Shown here piece after piece: positions 17,853-27,560 of a stretch of DNA of 64,000 nt. Source of the stretch: CAWAVN01 sp963844315 (GTDB lineage Bacteria > Planctomycetota > Planctomycetia > Planctomycetales > Planctomycetaceae); contig CAWJOC010000029.1 in NCBI GenBank assembly GCA_963844315.1, positions 7,586 to 71,585 of the forward strand, in the 5' to 3' direction. Positions within the stretch are counted from its first letter, which is position 1; the number at the start of each line of letters is the position of its first letter. Under the pieces are notes generated by a model. It did no database searches. It saw only the letters and a list, made by a program, of their open reading frames with translations, and had not been told where the DNA came from. Position numbers and translations under genes: made by a program.

Positions 17853-19110
17853 ATGTTAAAGCTACGTCCCTCTCTGAAATCGCTGTTGTGCTGGCTGGCG
17901 GTGGTGTGCCTTCCCTTGGGCTTAATCGCCCAGGAAGAAGAGAAGAAAGAAGAAGCCAAGCCCGCCGCCCAAGAAGAAAAGAAAGAAGAAGCCAAGCCCG
18001 CCACTCCCGCCGCCCAAGAAGAAAAGAAAGAAGCCAAGCCCGCCGCCCAAGAAGAGAAGAAAGAAGAAGCCAAGCCCGCCGCCCAGGAAGAGAAGAAGAA
18101 GAAGCCAAGCCCGCCGAACCGGCATCCCCATCACGAATGAAATGCTCAAGGAAATGGTCATCAACCTGGATAATCCCAGCGGCTTGGCCATTCATCCCAA
18201 GACCGGGCACGTGTTTATCGCCTCGAACGATGGGGTCCACCGCTTCCTGCCGGGCGAAGTGCCGCTCAAGTGCCCGCTGGAGATTTCGGACTTCCCCACC
18301 GACATCTACGGCAAAGGGCCGATGTACAACATCAGCGCCTTGGGCGTGGCGTTTTTTGATGATGAGCACCTGATCGTGGGCGATGGCAGCCTGCCCGACG
18401 GCCAGGAACTGGTCCGCGTTTACAAGATCGCCGAAAAGCACCCCGGCAAATATCAAAAGGCCGAGGAAGCCGCCATGACCACCGGTCCCATCGCCGCCGG
18501 CGAGCAATCGGTGATGGGCGAAGGCAATTACTACGGCGTGGCGGTTTTGGACGGCTTCGTCTACGTGACCAACAACGGCGATGACACCAAGGGCTGGATC
18601 TCCCGGTTCGAAATTAAAGACGGCAAAGCCGGCACGCTGACCCCGTTCATCGCCACCAAGGTCGCCACCAGCGTGGATGCCCCGGTTCCCATCGTGGCCC
18701 ATGAAGCCAAATTGTACGTCGGCCAGATGGGCGAAGTCACAACCGGCGGCGACAGCCTTTTGACCATCTACGATCCCAAAACCTACAACGCCGAGGATCC
18801 CAAGGCTGAAAAATCCTATCCCACCGGCTTAAGCGACATCGCCGGTCTGGCCATCAGCCCCACGAACAAGAAATGGTACTGCACCGATTTCGCCTGGGCG
18901 AAGCCCGAAGACGGCGGACTGTTCGAATTGACCATTGAAGAAGACGACAACAAAGTCACCGCCAAGAAACTGGCCAAGCTCGACAAACCCACCGCTTTGG
19001 CGTTCGATAAGGACGGAAACCTCTACGTGACGGTCTTCGGCACCGGCAAAGACGGCGACGCCATGACCCCCGGCAAACTCCTCAAAATCGAAGCCGCCCA
19101 GTTGAAGTAA
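17853..19110 (+). CDS. Secreted SMP-30-like beta-propeller with KEEAKPAAQ spacer (two frameshifts)
   Basis: The corrected protein has about 419 aa. A signal peptide (LLCWLAVVCLPLGLIAQ) is followed by four to five tandem units of the EEKKEEAKPAAQ type (residues 28-90). A six-bladed-propeller-like domain follows: NPSGLAIHPKTGHVFIAS, GVAFFDDEHLIVGDG, LAFDKDGNLYVTVFG. Signal plus repeats and the propeller are in different frames. Two one-base losses, in an A run at about 18093 and in GG at about 18122, rejoin them as KKEEAKPAEPGIPITNEML. The spacer may hold the propeller off the membrane or cell surface. Ligand unknown. Confidence 0.8.
17930..18115 (+). repeat. In-gene tandem repeat, about 36 bp unit
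   Basis: Coding tandem array of GAAGAGAAGAAAGAAGAAGC-type units that encode EEKKEEAKPAAQ. Units vary by one to three codons. The array also opens long arginine-rich false frames in the other phases. Confidence 0.85.
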
Positions 19111-19561
19111 AGTTTCGACGGGAGCCAAACTCCTCCGCATCCCGGCAGGTTTTGTCCCCTCTCCCCTGGGGGGAGAGGGCTAGGGTGGACCACCCTTCGG
19201 GCGGTGCCCGGACGATTTAAGATCGACGTCGTACCTTCCATCGAAACCCCTCATCCGGCCTTCGGCCACCTTCTCCCCCAAGGGGAGAAGGGACATTTCC
19301 AAGTGTCTTGGATTTGGCAAAGCGGGGTTAGTAACAGGGACAATCCAACTCAAAACTGTCCTAGTTTCTCCAGGCCACGGTTTTTCTCGGAAGAACCGTG
19401 GCCTGGAGTGTTTTCACGGGAACGCTCCGCGAGCCGAAATCGCTTCCCTTGTCTCTCGGAGCGTCCGCGATATACTTCCCACAACATGCCTCGAGCACTA
19501 GACTCGAAAAAATATCCCACCGTTTTTCCTGCCTCAAAACCCTACCGGAGATCCTACCCCC
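19111..19561. other. Intergenic region with family I repeat and a hairpin
   Basis: No gene is seen. It contains the family I element and a separate stem of 11 bp (CCAGGCCACGG / complement) at 19370-19406. Confidence 0.6.
19152..19292. repeat. Repeat family I, copy 1
   Basis: Left part CCCCTCTCCCCTGGGG...GAGAGGG and right part CCCCTCATCCGGCCTTCGG...GGGGAGAAGGG, both self-complementary. A 25 bp block, GGACCACCCTTCGGGC..., sits in the left half here but in the right half of the copy at 24014-24153. Third copy: 27401-27522, inverted. Confidence 0.85.
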
Positions 19562-20104
19562 ATGACCGCGCAAGTCGGCAAACCGGCCCCTTCTGTTCCC
19601 GTTCAAGCCTATGATCCCGCGAAGACCGGCCAAGACGGCGAGTTTCGCGAAATCAGCCTGGAAGACTACAAAGGCCAATGGGTTTGCTTGTTTTTCTATC
19701 CCCGCGATTTCACCTTTGTCTGCCCGACGGAAATCGTGTCGTTCAATAACAACCTGGCGGAATTTGAAGACCGCGATTGCGCGGTCCTCACCGCCAGCAC
19801 CGACAGCGAATACACCCACAAAGGCTGGTGCGCTTCCCACGAAGACCTCAGAAAACTCCGCTACCCCATGCTGGCCGATACCTCCCATAAGCTCGCCGAA
19901 GCCTTCGGCGTGTTCGATGCCGAGAAAGGCCTGGCCCAGCGCGGGGCGTACCTGATCGATCCCCACGGCGTCGTCCGCTGGATGGCGGTGCATGATCTGG
20001 GCGTGGGCCGGAACGTCGAGGAAGTCCTCCGCGTCTTGGACGCCCTCCAAACCGACAAGCTCTGCCCCTGCAACTGGCAAAAGGGCGAGCAGACTTTGAA
20101 TTAA
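19562..20104 (+). CDS. ahpC: Peroxiredoxin, AhpC type (2-Cys)
   Basis: 180 aa. It reduces hydrogen peroxide and organic hydroperoxides. The peroxidatic Cys54 sits in DFTFVCPTE, and resolving-type cysteines Cys168/Cys170 are in the C-terminal LCPCNW. The family motif HKGWCASHEDL and PHGVVRWMAVHD are present. GGAG lies about 11 bases before the ATG. An AhpD-like protein follows 140 bp downstream on the same strand, a typical functional pairing in which AhpD re-reduces AhpC. Confidence 0.95.
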   Translation: MTAQVGKPAPSVPVQAYDPAKTGQDGEFREISLEDYKGQWVCLFFYPRDFTFVCPTEIVSFNNNLAEFEDRDCAVLTASTDSEYTHKGWCASHEDLRKLRYPMLADTSHKLAEAFGVFDAEKGLAQRGAYLIDPHGVVRWMAVHDLGVGRNVEEVLRVLDALQTDKLCPCNWQKGEQTLN

Positions 20105-20147
20105 ATCCCCATGAAGGCGAGCAGACCAACCTTCGGTCGGTGCCCGC

Positions 20148-20207
20148 GTCAGCCCCATGATTTTTCCGAACGATCAACCCGCAACCAGAACAATCATGGG
20201 GCTGACG
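20148..20207. repeat. Inverted repeat family P
   Basis: Arms GTCAGCCCCATGATT and the complement, separated by about 28 bp, between ahpC and the AhpD-like gene. One arm recurs at 38197-38212 after the ABC permease. Confidence 0.75.
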
Positions 20208-20244
20208 CCCCACGCTCGCCGGGTCATTCCTTAAGGACGCCGAT

Positions 20245-20873
20245 ATGGTCCGCGTCAAGCCGCTGAATTTGGCCGATGTCACCGATGAGAAATCCGCCCG
20301 GACTTACGAGCGGATCAAGGAGATGCTCGGCTCCGACATGATCCCCGAAGCCTTCTTGATCTATGGGCAAGTCCCCGCGTTCCTGCAAGACTTCTACATG
20401 AACTATAAGAAGTTCGTGCACGGGTCCGGGAAACTCGACGAAAAAACCCGCATCATCATTGCGCTTGCGGTCAGCGGGCTTTCCGGCAATGAGTTTTGGA
20501 CGAATACCTTCATCGAGCGCGGCAAGTCCTTTGGGATCACCGAGGAAATCGTTGCGGAAATCCTCGCGGTGGCTTCCACGAATGCCATGTACAACACGTT
20601 CTTCAAGTTCCGCAGCATCAGCGGAACCGATGCCTTCGACGGCCTGCCCGTGGGACTCCGGCGCACACCTTCACCGGCACATCGCTCGATGAAAAGACGG
20701 TGGAACTCATCAACATCGCCATCAGCGACCTAAACGCCTGCAAGCCCTGCGTCAGCGGCCACGTCGAAAAAGCCCGAAAGCTCGGCCTCTCCGACGAAGC
20801 CATTCTGGAAGCCATCCAATGCACCGCCGTGATGCTGGCCGGGATCCAATTCCTGAAAGCCGCCGGATATTAG
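20245..20873 (+). CDS. AhpD-like / carboxymuconolactone decarboxylase-family protein (one frameshift)
   Basis: The corrected protein has about 209 aa. It is all-helical with the alkylhydroperoxidase D core; the redox motif is CKPCVSGHVEKARKLGLS near the C-terminus. The first half (DEKTRIIIALAVSGLSGNEFW) looks like a second, cysteine-less AhpD repeat, so this is probably a two-domain form. AAGGA precedes the ATG. The frame breaks at about 20659: one missing G joins PVGLR to AHTFTGTSLDEKT. Its likely job is to support the neighbouring AhpC with a disulfide relay. Confidence 0.85.
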
Positions 20874-20962
20874 CAGGGGTCGGGGATCAGGTTTCGGGTG
20901 TCAGGGGTAAGGCAAATGAGGATTGATGATTTTTGAAGGAATGCCAACATCGCCTTCTGTTG

Positions 20963-21183
20963 GTTTTTACCGCGAAGCGGTTACATCCCAAAGCCCAGGG
21001 TCGCGGCTTCCCGCGCACCCTGGGTGAGCAATGTCCCGAAAATGCCTTTACGCTGAAAGCGTTATACAAAATCGGATGTGCAACCCCTTCGGGGTAGATG
21101 CTGATGTTATCGTCTTTATCCCAGGGTGGCGCGGCTGCGCCGCTGACCCTGGGCTTTGGGATGTAACGCCTTCGGCGTAAAAA
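20963..21183. repeat. Long palindrome family H, copy 1
   Basis: 220 bp nested inverted repeat: TTTTTACCGCGAAGCGGTTA outer arm, AAAGCCCAGGGTCGCGGC..., and ACCCCTTCGGGGTAG in the centre. The copy at 35473-35697 reads in the opposite sense with arms partly exchanged. Confidence 0.85.
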
Positions 21184-21312
21184 CGGTGAGGTTCCAAGGG
21201 GCTTCACTTCAAAAATCATCCATCGACAATCCTCGATCCTCTTCCTCAATCGGCGACGGCGATTTAGAATGGGTAATGGACGACCTCAACAATCTTTCAC
21301 GATGGATCAGTG

Positions 21313-22320
21313 ATGGCTGGCGAATCCACTTCGGCTCGGTATTACCTGGGAATCGATCTGGGCGGCACGAACGTCAAGGCGGGCGTGGTCGACAACGGCG
21401 GGCATTCCCGGTCCAGCGTCAGCCGGCCCACCGAAGCCATCAAGGGTCCGGAGCACGGCATGCGGAACATCTACCGCGTGGCCGATGATGCCGTCGGCGC
21501 GAGCGGCGTGGGTTGGGATGAAATTGCCACCATCGGCGTGGCGACGCCGGGGACGATGGACATTCCTTTGGGCATGCTGCTCCATCCGCACAATCTGCCG
21601 GGCTGGGACAATCTGCCCATCCGCCAACTGGTCGCCGACCAGTTCAATAAGCCCACGATTTTGCAGAACGACGCCAACGCCGCCGCGTATGGCGAGTATT
21701 GGGTCGGGGCCGCCCGCGATGTGCCCAGCCTGGTGTTTTGGACCTTGGGCACGGGGATTGGCAGCGGGATCATCATCAACGACATGATCATCCAAGGCGA
21801 GCATTCCTGCGGGTCCGAGTGCGGGCACATCATCATCGACATGGACGGAACCCGCACCTGCAACACCGGGCAATATGGGACTCTCGAAGGCTATGCCAGC
21901 GCCCTGTCGCTGATGGCCCGCTGCCAGGAGGCGCTCGAAGCAGGCCGGGAATCCCGCTTGCAAAAACTCAAGGAAGAAGGCGTGGAACTGACGCCCAAAG
22001 TTATCGGCCACGCCGCCGAGCATGGCGACGCCTTGGCCGAGGAACTGGTGATGGACACCGCCCGCTACCTGGGCATCGGCACGGTGTCGATCATGCACGC
22101 CGTCAATCCCACGATGTTTTTGATCGGCGGGGCGATGACCTTCGGCCGCCACGAAACGCCCTTGGGCCGGAGGTTTTTGGAAAGGGTAAGGGAAGAAGTC
22201 CGCAAGAGGGCCTTTCCCATTCCCGCCGCGAAAACCCTGATCGACTATGCGTCCCTGGGCGGCGAAGCCGGCTACATCGGAGCCGCCGGCTGCGCCCGGC
22301 AGGCGTTTAGCACCAAATGA
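21313..22320 (+). CDS. ROK-family sugar kinase (glucokinase-like)
   Basis: 335 aa. ATP-dependent phosphorylation of glucose or a related sugar is expected. The phosphate-1 loop LGIDLGGTNVKAG, IGVATPGTMD, the catalytic LQNDANAAAYGEYW (Asp of ND), and TLGTGIGSGI are present. The usual ROK zinc motif CxCGxxGCxE is reduced to CNTGQYGTLEGY, with only one cysteine, so the structural zinc is probably absent. GTG at 21310 directly precedes the ATG at 21313 and could serve instead. The frame is intact. Confidence 0.9.
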   Translation: MAGESTSARYYLGIDLGGTNVKAGVVDNGGHSRSSVSRPTEAIKGPEHGMRNIYRVADDAVGASGVGWDEIATIGVATPGTMDIPLGMLLHPHNLPGWDNLPIRQLVADQFNKPTILQNDANAAAYGEYWVGAARDVPSLVFWTLGTGIGSGIIINDMIIQGEHSCGSECGHIIIDMDGTRTCNTGQYGTLEGYASALSLMARCQEALEAGRESRLQKLKEEGVELTPKVIGHAAEHGDALAEELVMDTARYLGIGTVSIMHAVNPTMFLIGGAMTFGRHETPLGRRFLERVREEVRKRAFPIPAAKTLIDYASLGGEAGYIGAAGCARQAFSTK

Positions 22321-22383
22321 CGCCGAGAGGCGCAGCCCGGTGGTTTTCTTCCTAGTACCTCACCCATCTTGGATTGACAGGTT

Positions 22384-22457
22384 GTGTGCCACTGGCTCCG
22401 CCAGTGCTTTTGAAGAATGTTGAATGAACTTTCGCACTGGCGGAGCCAGTGGCACAC
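22384..22457. repeat. Palindrome family B, copy 2
   Basis: GTGTGCCACTGGCTCCGCC arm and its complement around a 26 bp loop. Compared with copy 1 the stem carries paired compensatory changes (CTCCG/CGGAG against CTTTG/CAGAG). Confidence 0.9.
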
Positions 22458-22603
22458 GGCGTCGTCAGCGAGTTGTGGGATATGGAGGATTTGTTTGATG
22501 CCGTGATGTCCTAGAGACAAATCCGACGATTTTTGCTAAGCATCCAAGAACGGAATTTTCCGCATCTTGGATGCTTTTCTGTTTTTCCGAAAGGATTCAC
22601 GCC

Positions 22604-22867
22604 ATGTTTCTGTATGCTGCAAGCTATCTCCTGTTGCTCAATCCCATCTTTTGCGTCACTGAGGGACACTTGGGGCTTGGCAATGGCTACCATGAGGCCG
22701 ATTACCGCTTCGGCGGAGAAGCGTCTCAAATTATTTTTGCTCCAATCCATAGCCTTGACCGAATGATCCGGCCAGATTATTGGAACCGCTACAGCACGCC
22801 GTTGAATGAGGCAGTCCAGAGTATTGACGAGATAATCCAAGGCCCCCAGAAATCGCCTTTTGATTAG
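22604..22867 (+). CDS. Small putative secreted protein, unknown function
   Basis: 87 aa with AAAGGA upstream of the ATG. The N-terminus is hydrophobic (MFLYAASYLLLLNPIFC) and could be a signal peptide. The rest has IIFAPIHSLDRMIRPDYWNRY. I cannot name a family. Its upstream region carries a short AAGCATCCAAGA / TCTTGGATGCTT stem that may be a regulatory hairpin. Confidence 0.5.
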   Translation: MFLYAASYLLLLNPIFCVTEGHLGLGNGYHEADYRFGGEASQIIFAPIHSLDRMIRPDYWNRYSTPLNEAVQSIDEIIQGPQKSPFD

Positions 22868-23059
22868 CCAATCGCGGCGAAAAAAGAAATTTTTCAAATG
22901 ACCCCACTACCCTCTAACGGGCCAACGGGCCAACGTCTTTGACAAAGTTCGGATGTTCTGGGTACCATCGTCAGCCACTTTACGATGGACCGCCTCCAGG
23001 AGATTCTTCCCATCGGTTGGGATATTCATTCCCTTTTTCCACCGAGGCTTTTCCGAGCG

Positions 23060-24013
23060 ATGTCCGCATGGGGTCATGGGAAGAAACGCATTGGCTTTAC
23101 GTTGATTGAGCTGTTGGTGGTGATTGCCATCATCGCCATTTTGATTGCCCTGCTCCTGCCCGCCGTGCAGCAGAGCGGGAAGCCGCGAGGCGCTCGCAAT
23201 GCAAGAACAACTTGAAGAACGTTGGCCTGGCACTCCACAACTACGCGGAAACGCACGGCGTGTTTCCTTACGGGTTCGATTCCAACGAAGCCTTGTGGTC
23301 CGCGATGATCCTGCCGCAGATCGAGCAAGGCCCGCTGTTTGACACCTTGCTCTTTCAAGAGGATGGAGCCGGCAATTGGTTTACCAATGGCTCGACCAAT
23401 GAAAAAGCCTGCGGCACGGTGATCTCCGTTTTCGTCTGTCCGAGCATGGCCACGGAAACTCAACGGGACAACGCCAATATTCCCGGCCGCGCCGCCGTCA
23501 GCTATCGCGCTTGCGCCGGTTCCGATTCATGGTCGGATGATAGGAACACCCTCCAAAGTCCCCCGGCCCCCGCCGGTGCGAAATCCCTGGAGCAAGCCGG
23601 TCTCAATGGCATGTTTTGGGGATCCAGCCGCGTGAGGTTCGCCGACGTCTTCGACGGCCTGACCAACACCATCATGCTGGGCGAATCCTACACCGATGAC
23701 TACACCAAAGACGGCCAGCAGATGGACTATTGGCACACAGGATCTCCCCAAATCGACGACTGGAGACCCGGCGGGACCGATGGAACCGAATTCACCGAAG
23801 CCTTGGGATCCACCGGCCCCAAAATGAACAGCCGCCTTGATCCGACCCAACACGGCACAATCATGGAAATCGCCTTCGGCAGCTACCACGCCGGCGGCGC
23901 GCACTTCACCTTGGGCGATGGCATCCGTGCGGTTCCTTTCCGAAAACATCGACCTTCGCATCTATCAAGGGCTTGGCTCGCGGAACGGCAAGGAAGTCCT
24001 CGGCGAGTTTTAG
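23060..24013 (+). CDS. DUF1559 prepilin-type protein (two frameshifts)
   Basis: The corrected protein has about 317 aa. A type IV prepilin leader precedes the methylated-helix segment GFTLIELLVVIAIIAILIALLLPAVQQ, then EREAARRSQCKNNLKN and the DUF1559 body. The signature SYHAGGAHFTLGDGSVRF is near the end. The family is greatly expanded in planctomycetes and is probably a pseudopilin exported by a type II/IV-like system. Frame breaks: a missing G at about 23172 and an extra A at about 23921. After correction it ends LGSRNGKEVLGEF. An in-frame start at 22985 is possible, but the shorter leader fits prepilins better. Confidence 0.85.
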
Positions 24014-24153
24014 AGTCTGTCCCCTCTCCCCTGGGGAGAGGGTGAGGGTAGGACGAATTTAAAATCGACGTCCAACTTTGATCGTTACCCCTCATCCGGC
24101 CTTCGGCCACCGGGCACCGCCCGGAGGGTGGTCCCCCAAGGGAGAAGGGACAT
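24014..24153. repeat. Repeat family I, copy 2
   Basis: Same halves as copy 1, but the GGTGGTCCC block (complement of the copy 1 left insert) is in the right half. It lies between two genes that normally form a pair. Confidence 0.85.
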
Positions 24154-24207
24154 GTCCACACGCTTTGTTTGCAGCAAAGCCGCGTTAGGATTTACGAAAG
24201 CCTTCTC

Positions 24208-24659
24208 ATGAAAACTTTATTGCTCGACGTTCCTTGGAGCCGTCGCGGTTGGTCTCTTGGCCGGTTGCAGCAATGCTCTCCCGGTCCAATTACGAGGCCA
24301 TCACTTTGGTCGATGTGTCCGGCACAGTGAAGCTCGACGGAAACCCTTTGCCCGATGCCATCGTCAAATTCGAGAGTGCCGACGGCCAATACTCCGTCGG
24401 CAAGACCGACTCCAGCGGCCAATACACCTTGCAGTTCGATTCCGAGAAACAGGGCGTCACGCCTGGCGAGAAAACCGTCCGCATCAGCACGGCGGCTTCG
24501 CTCGGTGAAGGCGGCGAGGAAGAGGACGGCGGCAGCGAAGGCCAACCGGCGAACAAGACCGAACTCGTCCCGGAAAAATACAACAAGAAGTCGGAACTCA
24601 AACGCACGGTCGAACCAAAAGGCGATCAAACCTTCGACTTCAATCTCAAGAGCAGATAA
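24208..24659 (+). CDS. Regulatory-domain (transthyretin-like) lipoprotein (two frameshifts)
   Basis: The corrected protein has about 150 aa. After MKTLLL an export signal reads FLGAVAVGLLAGCSN, with lipobox LAGC. The mature part is VSGTVKLDGNPLPDAIVKFES, the first strand pattern of carboxypeptidase-regulatory-like beta-sandwich domains, and ends TVEPKGDQTFDFNLKSR. The start, lipobox and body are in three phases, with indels at about 24229 and 24285. This family typically follows a DUF1559 gene in planctomycetes, as here, so the two probably work together at the cell surface. Confidence 0.78.
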
Positions 24660-24709
24660 CACGACAAGACAACGTTCGCTCTTTGCTTCCCAAAAGTGCG
24701 TGCTTTTAG

Positions 24710-24904
24710 CCGCGAAGCGGCGGCAGCATGTAGCTGCGGGCGTCAGCCCGCAGAAGCGAAGTTAGAGAAGACCATAAGCCGCGAAGCGGCGACAGCAAAA
24801 CGTCGAAGGATTTGCTGTCGCCGCTTCGCGGCTCAGAGTTTTATCGATTTCAACACTGCGGGCTGACGCCCGCAGCTCATGCTGCCATCGCTTCGCGATT
24901 CCGG
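24710..24904. repeat. Palindrome family J, copy 1
   Basis: Nested inverted repeat built from GCCGCGAAGCGGCGACAGCA, its complement, and GCTGCGGGCGTCAGCCCGCAG. The right end overlaps the 3' end of the minus-strand gene at 24833. The second copy is at 59931-60126. Confidence 0.9.
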
Positions 24905-25945
24905 AATTGTGCTACTTCGAGGGTCCAGCGGGGTTTTTGGCTCCGTCCTTTCCAGCTCCGAGGGTTCCGAAGAGTTATGTTCGCTTGTCGTCTCATCGGC
25001 TTTGACCGTCAGGCGGCTTTCGAACAGTGTTTTGCCGTCGGGCAGCTTTCGGCCTTGGAGCACGAACTGCTCGGTGCCTTGAGGCAATAGAAAATACAGA
25101 TGCCCCTCCGGATCTTCGTGGACGCAGCGGTACGACTTGTCCCCGATTTGGGCCACAACACAATAACCCATCGGCCCGGTCAGCCGGTTGAAGCCCACCG
25201 TTTCGTAATAGGCCGTCGTCTGAAACGGCAGGTCGTTCCCCTCGGAAGTTTGCCAGTCCGCCAAAAATTTCCGGAGGGCCTCTTTGAACTCGGCTTGCTG
25301 CTGGCGGGAGATTTCGTCCATGTGCAATTCGACGAATTGCCGCAGCAAGGAATTGGTCCTCACGCGGAAGACTTCCAGATCGGCCACCGTTTGGATGCCG
25401 ACCTCGACGCCTTTTTCGCTCGGCTCAAATTCCATGAAAAAGGCGTCGGGAACCCGCACGGCGGAGGGCGGATGCTTGATGAGTTCCTCCCAACTTGCGC
25501 CGCCTTCCGCGCTTGCGAGCGGAAACGTGGATTTGTCGATCAACGTTTTGGGAACTTCGAAGCCTTGAACCATTTGAGCGGAGAGTTCGCCCGTGATGGT
25601 CACGCCCGGCTTTAACATCCAATAACCCACAAGGCCCATCACCACGCAGAACAGGAGGATGGGAATGAGCGGATTCGTGCCTTTGCGCTTGGCCCTCTGG
25701 CGGACAACCTGGGCCATGCGCGGAACTTCGGCGATGACGGGGGCATCGGTGCGAATCTCCGGAAACCCCAAGGGCGCGGAGACAGGAACCGGCTTGGCTT
25801 CGGGGGATGGATTTCCGGGCGGCGGCTCTACGTTCGGCACGATCAACTTCGTCGCGCACTTGGGGCACGTTCCCCGTTTTCCCGCCGCCGCATCCGGCAC
25901 GCGAATGCTCGCGGTGCAATAAGGACAATTGAATTGGATCGCCAT
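24833..25945 (-). CDS. Zinc-ribbon, one-TM protein; C-terminus runs into a repeat
   Basis: 370 aa. An N-terminal MJ0042-like ribbon (FNCPYCTASI...GTCPKCATKL) precedes a Pro-rich linker and one membrane helix (LIPILLFCVVMGLVGYWML, about 92-110). The extracytoplasmic domain of about 220 aa has the stretch GFNRLTGPMGYCVVAQIGDKS and a strand-rich end. The layout matches the protein at 14667-15806. The last 19 residues (SDGSMSCGRQPAVLKSIKL) are encoded by palindrome J1, so the original stop has probably been displaced by the repeat. Confidence 0.75.
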   Translation of the reverse strand: MAIQFNCPYCTASIRVPDAAAGKRGTCPKCATKLIVPNVEPPPGNPSPEAKPVPVSAPLGFPEIRTDAPVIAEVPRMAQVVRQRAKRKGTNPLIPILLFCVVMGLVGYWMLKPGVTITGELSAQMVQGFEVPKTLIDKSTFPLASAEGGASWEELIKHPPSAVRVPDAFFMEFEPSEKGVEVGIQTVADLEVFRVRTNSLLRQFVELHMDEISRQQQAEFKEALRKFLADWQTSEGNDLPFQTTAYYETVGFNRLTGPMGYCVVAQIGDKSYRCVHEDPEGHLYFLLPQGTEQFVLQGRKLPDGKTLFESRLTVKADETTSEHNSSEPSELERTEPKTPLDPRSSTIPESRSDGSMSCGRQPAVLKSIKL

Positions 25946-25958
25946 GACATCTCAAAGA

Positions 25959-26115
25959 GGCTGTAGACTGTAGGCTATAGGAAGAAAGGACCAATGAAAC
26001 GGATTCTTAATCCTAACCTTACTCTTATTCCCCCAAAAGAAGAGTAAGATCAAGGTTAAGATTAGGATTAAGAGGGTGTTTGTCTTCCTACAGTCTACAG
26101 CCTATAGCCTACAGC
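25959..26115. repeat. Nested inverted repeat (family N)
   Basis: Outer arms CTGTAGACTGTAGGCTATAG and complement; inner arms CTTAATCCTAACCTTACTCTT and imperfect complement. It lies between the zinc-ribbon gene start and the pgk stop. Confidence 0.85.
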
Positions 26116-26116
26116 C

Positions 26117-27342
26117 TCACTTGTCATCGAGGATATTCACCGCCGCGAACTCTTTGCCTTCGAGCATTTCGAGACTGGCTCCGCCGCCGGTGCTGACGTG
26201 GCTGACCTTGTCGGCAAGGCCCATCTGCTCGATGGCCGCCGCGCTGTCGCCGCCGCCGATGATGCTCGTGGCGTCTTCGCTTGTCGGCCACCGCCTGGGC
26301 GACGGCTTTGGTCCCCTCGTCGAAGGGCTGCTTCTCGAACACGCCCATCGGGCCGTTCCAGACGATGGTCTTGGCGACTTGCGATCTTTCGGCGTAGAGC
26401 TTCGCGGTTTCCGGGCCGATGTCGAAGCCTTCCAAGCCGGCGGGGATGTTGCCCGGCGGGACGATCTTCTTGTTGCAGTCGGCATTGAAGTCATCGTCGC
26501 AATGACGTGTCCACGGGCAGCTTCAGTCTTGCCTCCCGCCTTTTCGAGCAGTTCCTTGGCGAGATCGACCTTGTCCTTCTCGACCAGGCTCTTGCCGACC
26601 TGCTTGCCCTTGGCGAGGAAGAACGTGTAGGCCATCGCCCCGCCGATGAGCAGCGTGTCGGCCTTGTCGAGCAGCTTTCGGATGACGTTGATCTTGTCGG
26701 AGACCTTCGCCCCGCCGAGGATCGCCACGAAGGGCCGCTTGGGGTTCTTGATGACGTCGGAAAGATATTCGATCTCCACCGCCACCAGAAACCCGCTGAC
26801 CTTGGGTTTGGTTCCCATCGCCAGCGGCACGGCGTACATCGAGGCATCCTTGCGATGGCAGGTCCCGAAGGCATCGTTACAGTAAATGTCCGCGAAGTCC
26901 GCGAGCTGTTGGGCGAACTTCGCCTTTGACGGCTTTTTGCTCTGCGGTGGCTTCCTTGTCCTTGATCTCTTCCTCCGGCTGGAAGCGGAGGTTTTCGAGC
27001 ATCAAGACTTCGCCGTCTTTCAAGGTTTTGGCTTTTCGCTGGGCATCACTGCCCACGGTGTCTTTCGAAAAAATCACCTTCTGGCCTATAAGCTCCGCGA
27101 GACGGTCGGCGGCGGGTTTGAGGCTCATGCTCGGGAGCGACTTTGCCTTTGGGCCTCCCCAAATGGCTCATCAAGATCGCTTTCCCGCCCCGGTCCAGGA
27201 CGGACTTGATCGTAGCCAACGCCATCCGAATCCGGCGGTCGTCGGTAATGGTTTGGTTCTCGTCCAACGGCACATTGAAGTCCACGCGGATCAAAACGGT
27301 CTGGCCCGCCACATCCACGTCGGCAATAGTTTTCTTAGCCAT
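26117..27342 (-). CDS. pgk: Phosphoglycerate kinase (at least five frameshifts)
   Basis: The corrected protein has about 400 aa. It makes ATP from 1,3-bisphosphoglycerate in glycolysis. In order: KKTIADVDVAGQTVLIRVDFNVP, RIRMALATI, LMSHLGRPKGK, LMLENLRFQPEEE, YCNDAFGTCHR, KPVSGFLVAVEI-type hinge, FVAILGGAKVSDKI, GGAMAYTFFLAKG, TIVWNGPMGVFE and VSHVSTGGGASLEMLEGKE. All core motifs of a functional enzyme survive, spread over three frames. Breaks lie near 27131, 26925, 26528, 26505-26480 and 26290. Intact motifs with scattered one-base shifts point to assembly errors rather than decay. The ATG at 27342 begins MAKKTIADVDV. Confidence 0.92.
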
Positions 27343-27400
27343 GATGCTTCGCTCTGTCCTTAGAAAATGAGGGGAGTTGATCCAGCCACAGAGGCTGGAA

Positions 27401-27522
27401 ATGTCCCTTCTCCCTTGGGGAGAAGGTGGCCGAAGGCCGGATGAGGGGGTTCGATAGAGAGTTGACGCCAACCTTGAAATCATCCCCCTCACCCTAACCC
27501 TCTCCCCAGGGGAGAGGGGACA
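27401..27522. repeat. Repeat family I, copy 3 (inverted)
   Basis: CCCTTCTCCC...GGGGAGAAGG and CCGAAGGCCGGATGAGGGG followed by CCTCTCCCC...GGGGAGAGGGG. It is in reverse orientation to copies 1 and 2. It separates pgk from the upstream minus-strand gene. Confidence 0.85.
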
Positions 27523-27560
27523 AGACGCGGGCGACTCGGTGCAACCTCTGGCATTTGATT

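Noticed and set aside
17444..18373. Long arginine-rich frame (RRKERRSQARR repeats)
   Set aside because: It is the KEEAKPAAQ tandem array read in another phase, with no start signal, extended through a palindrome.
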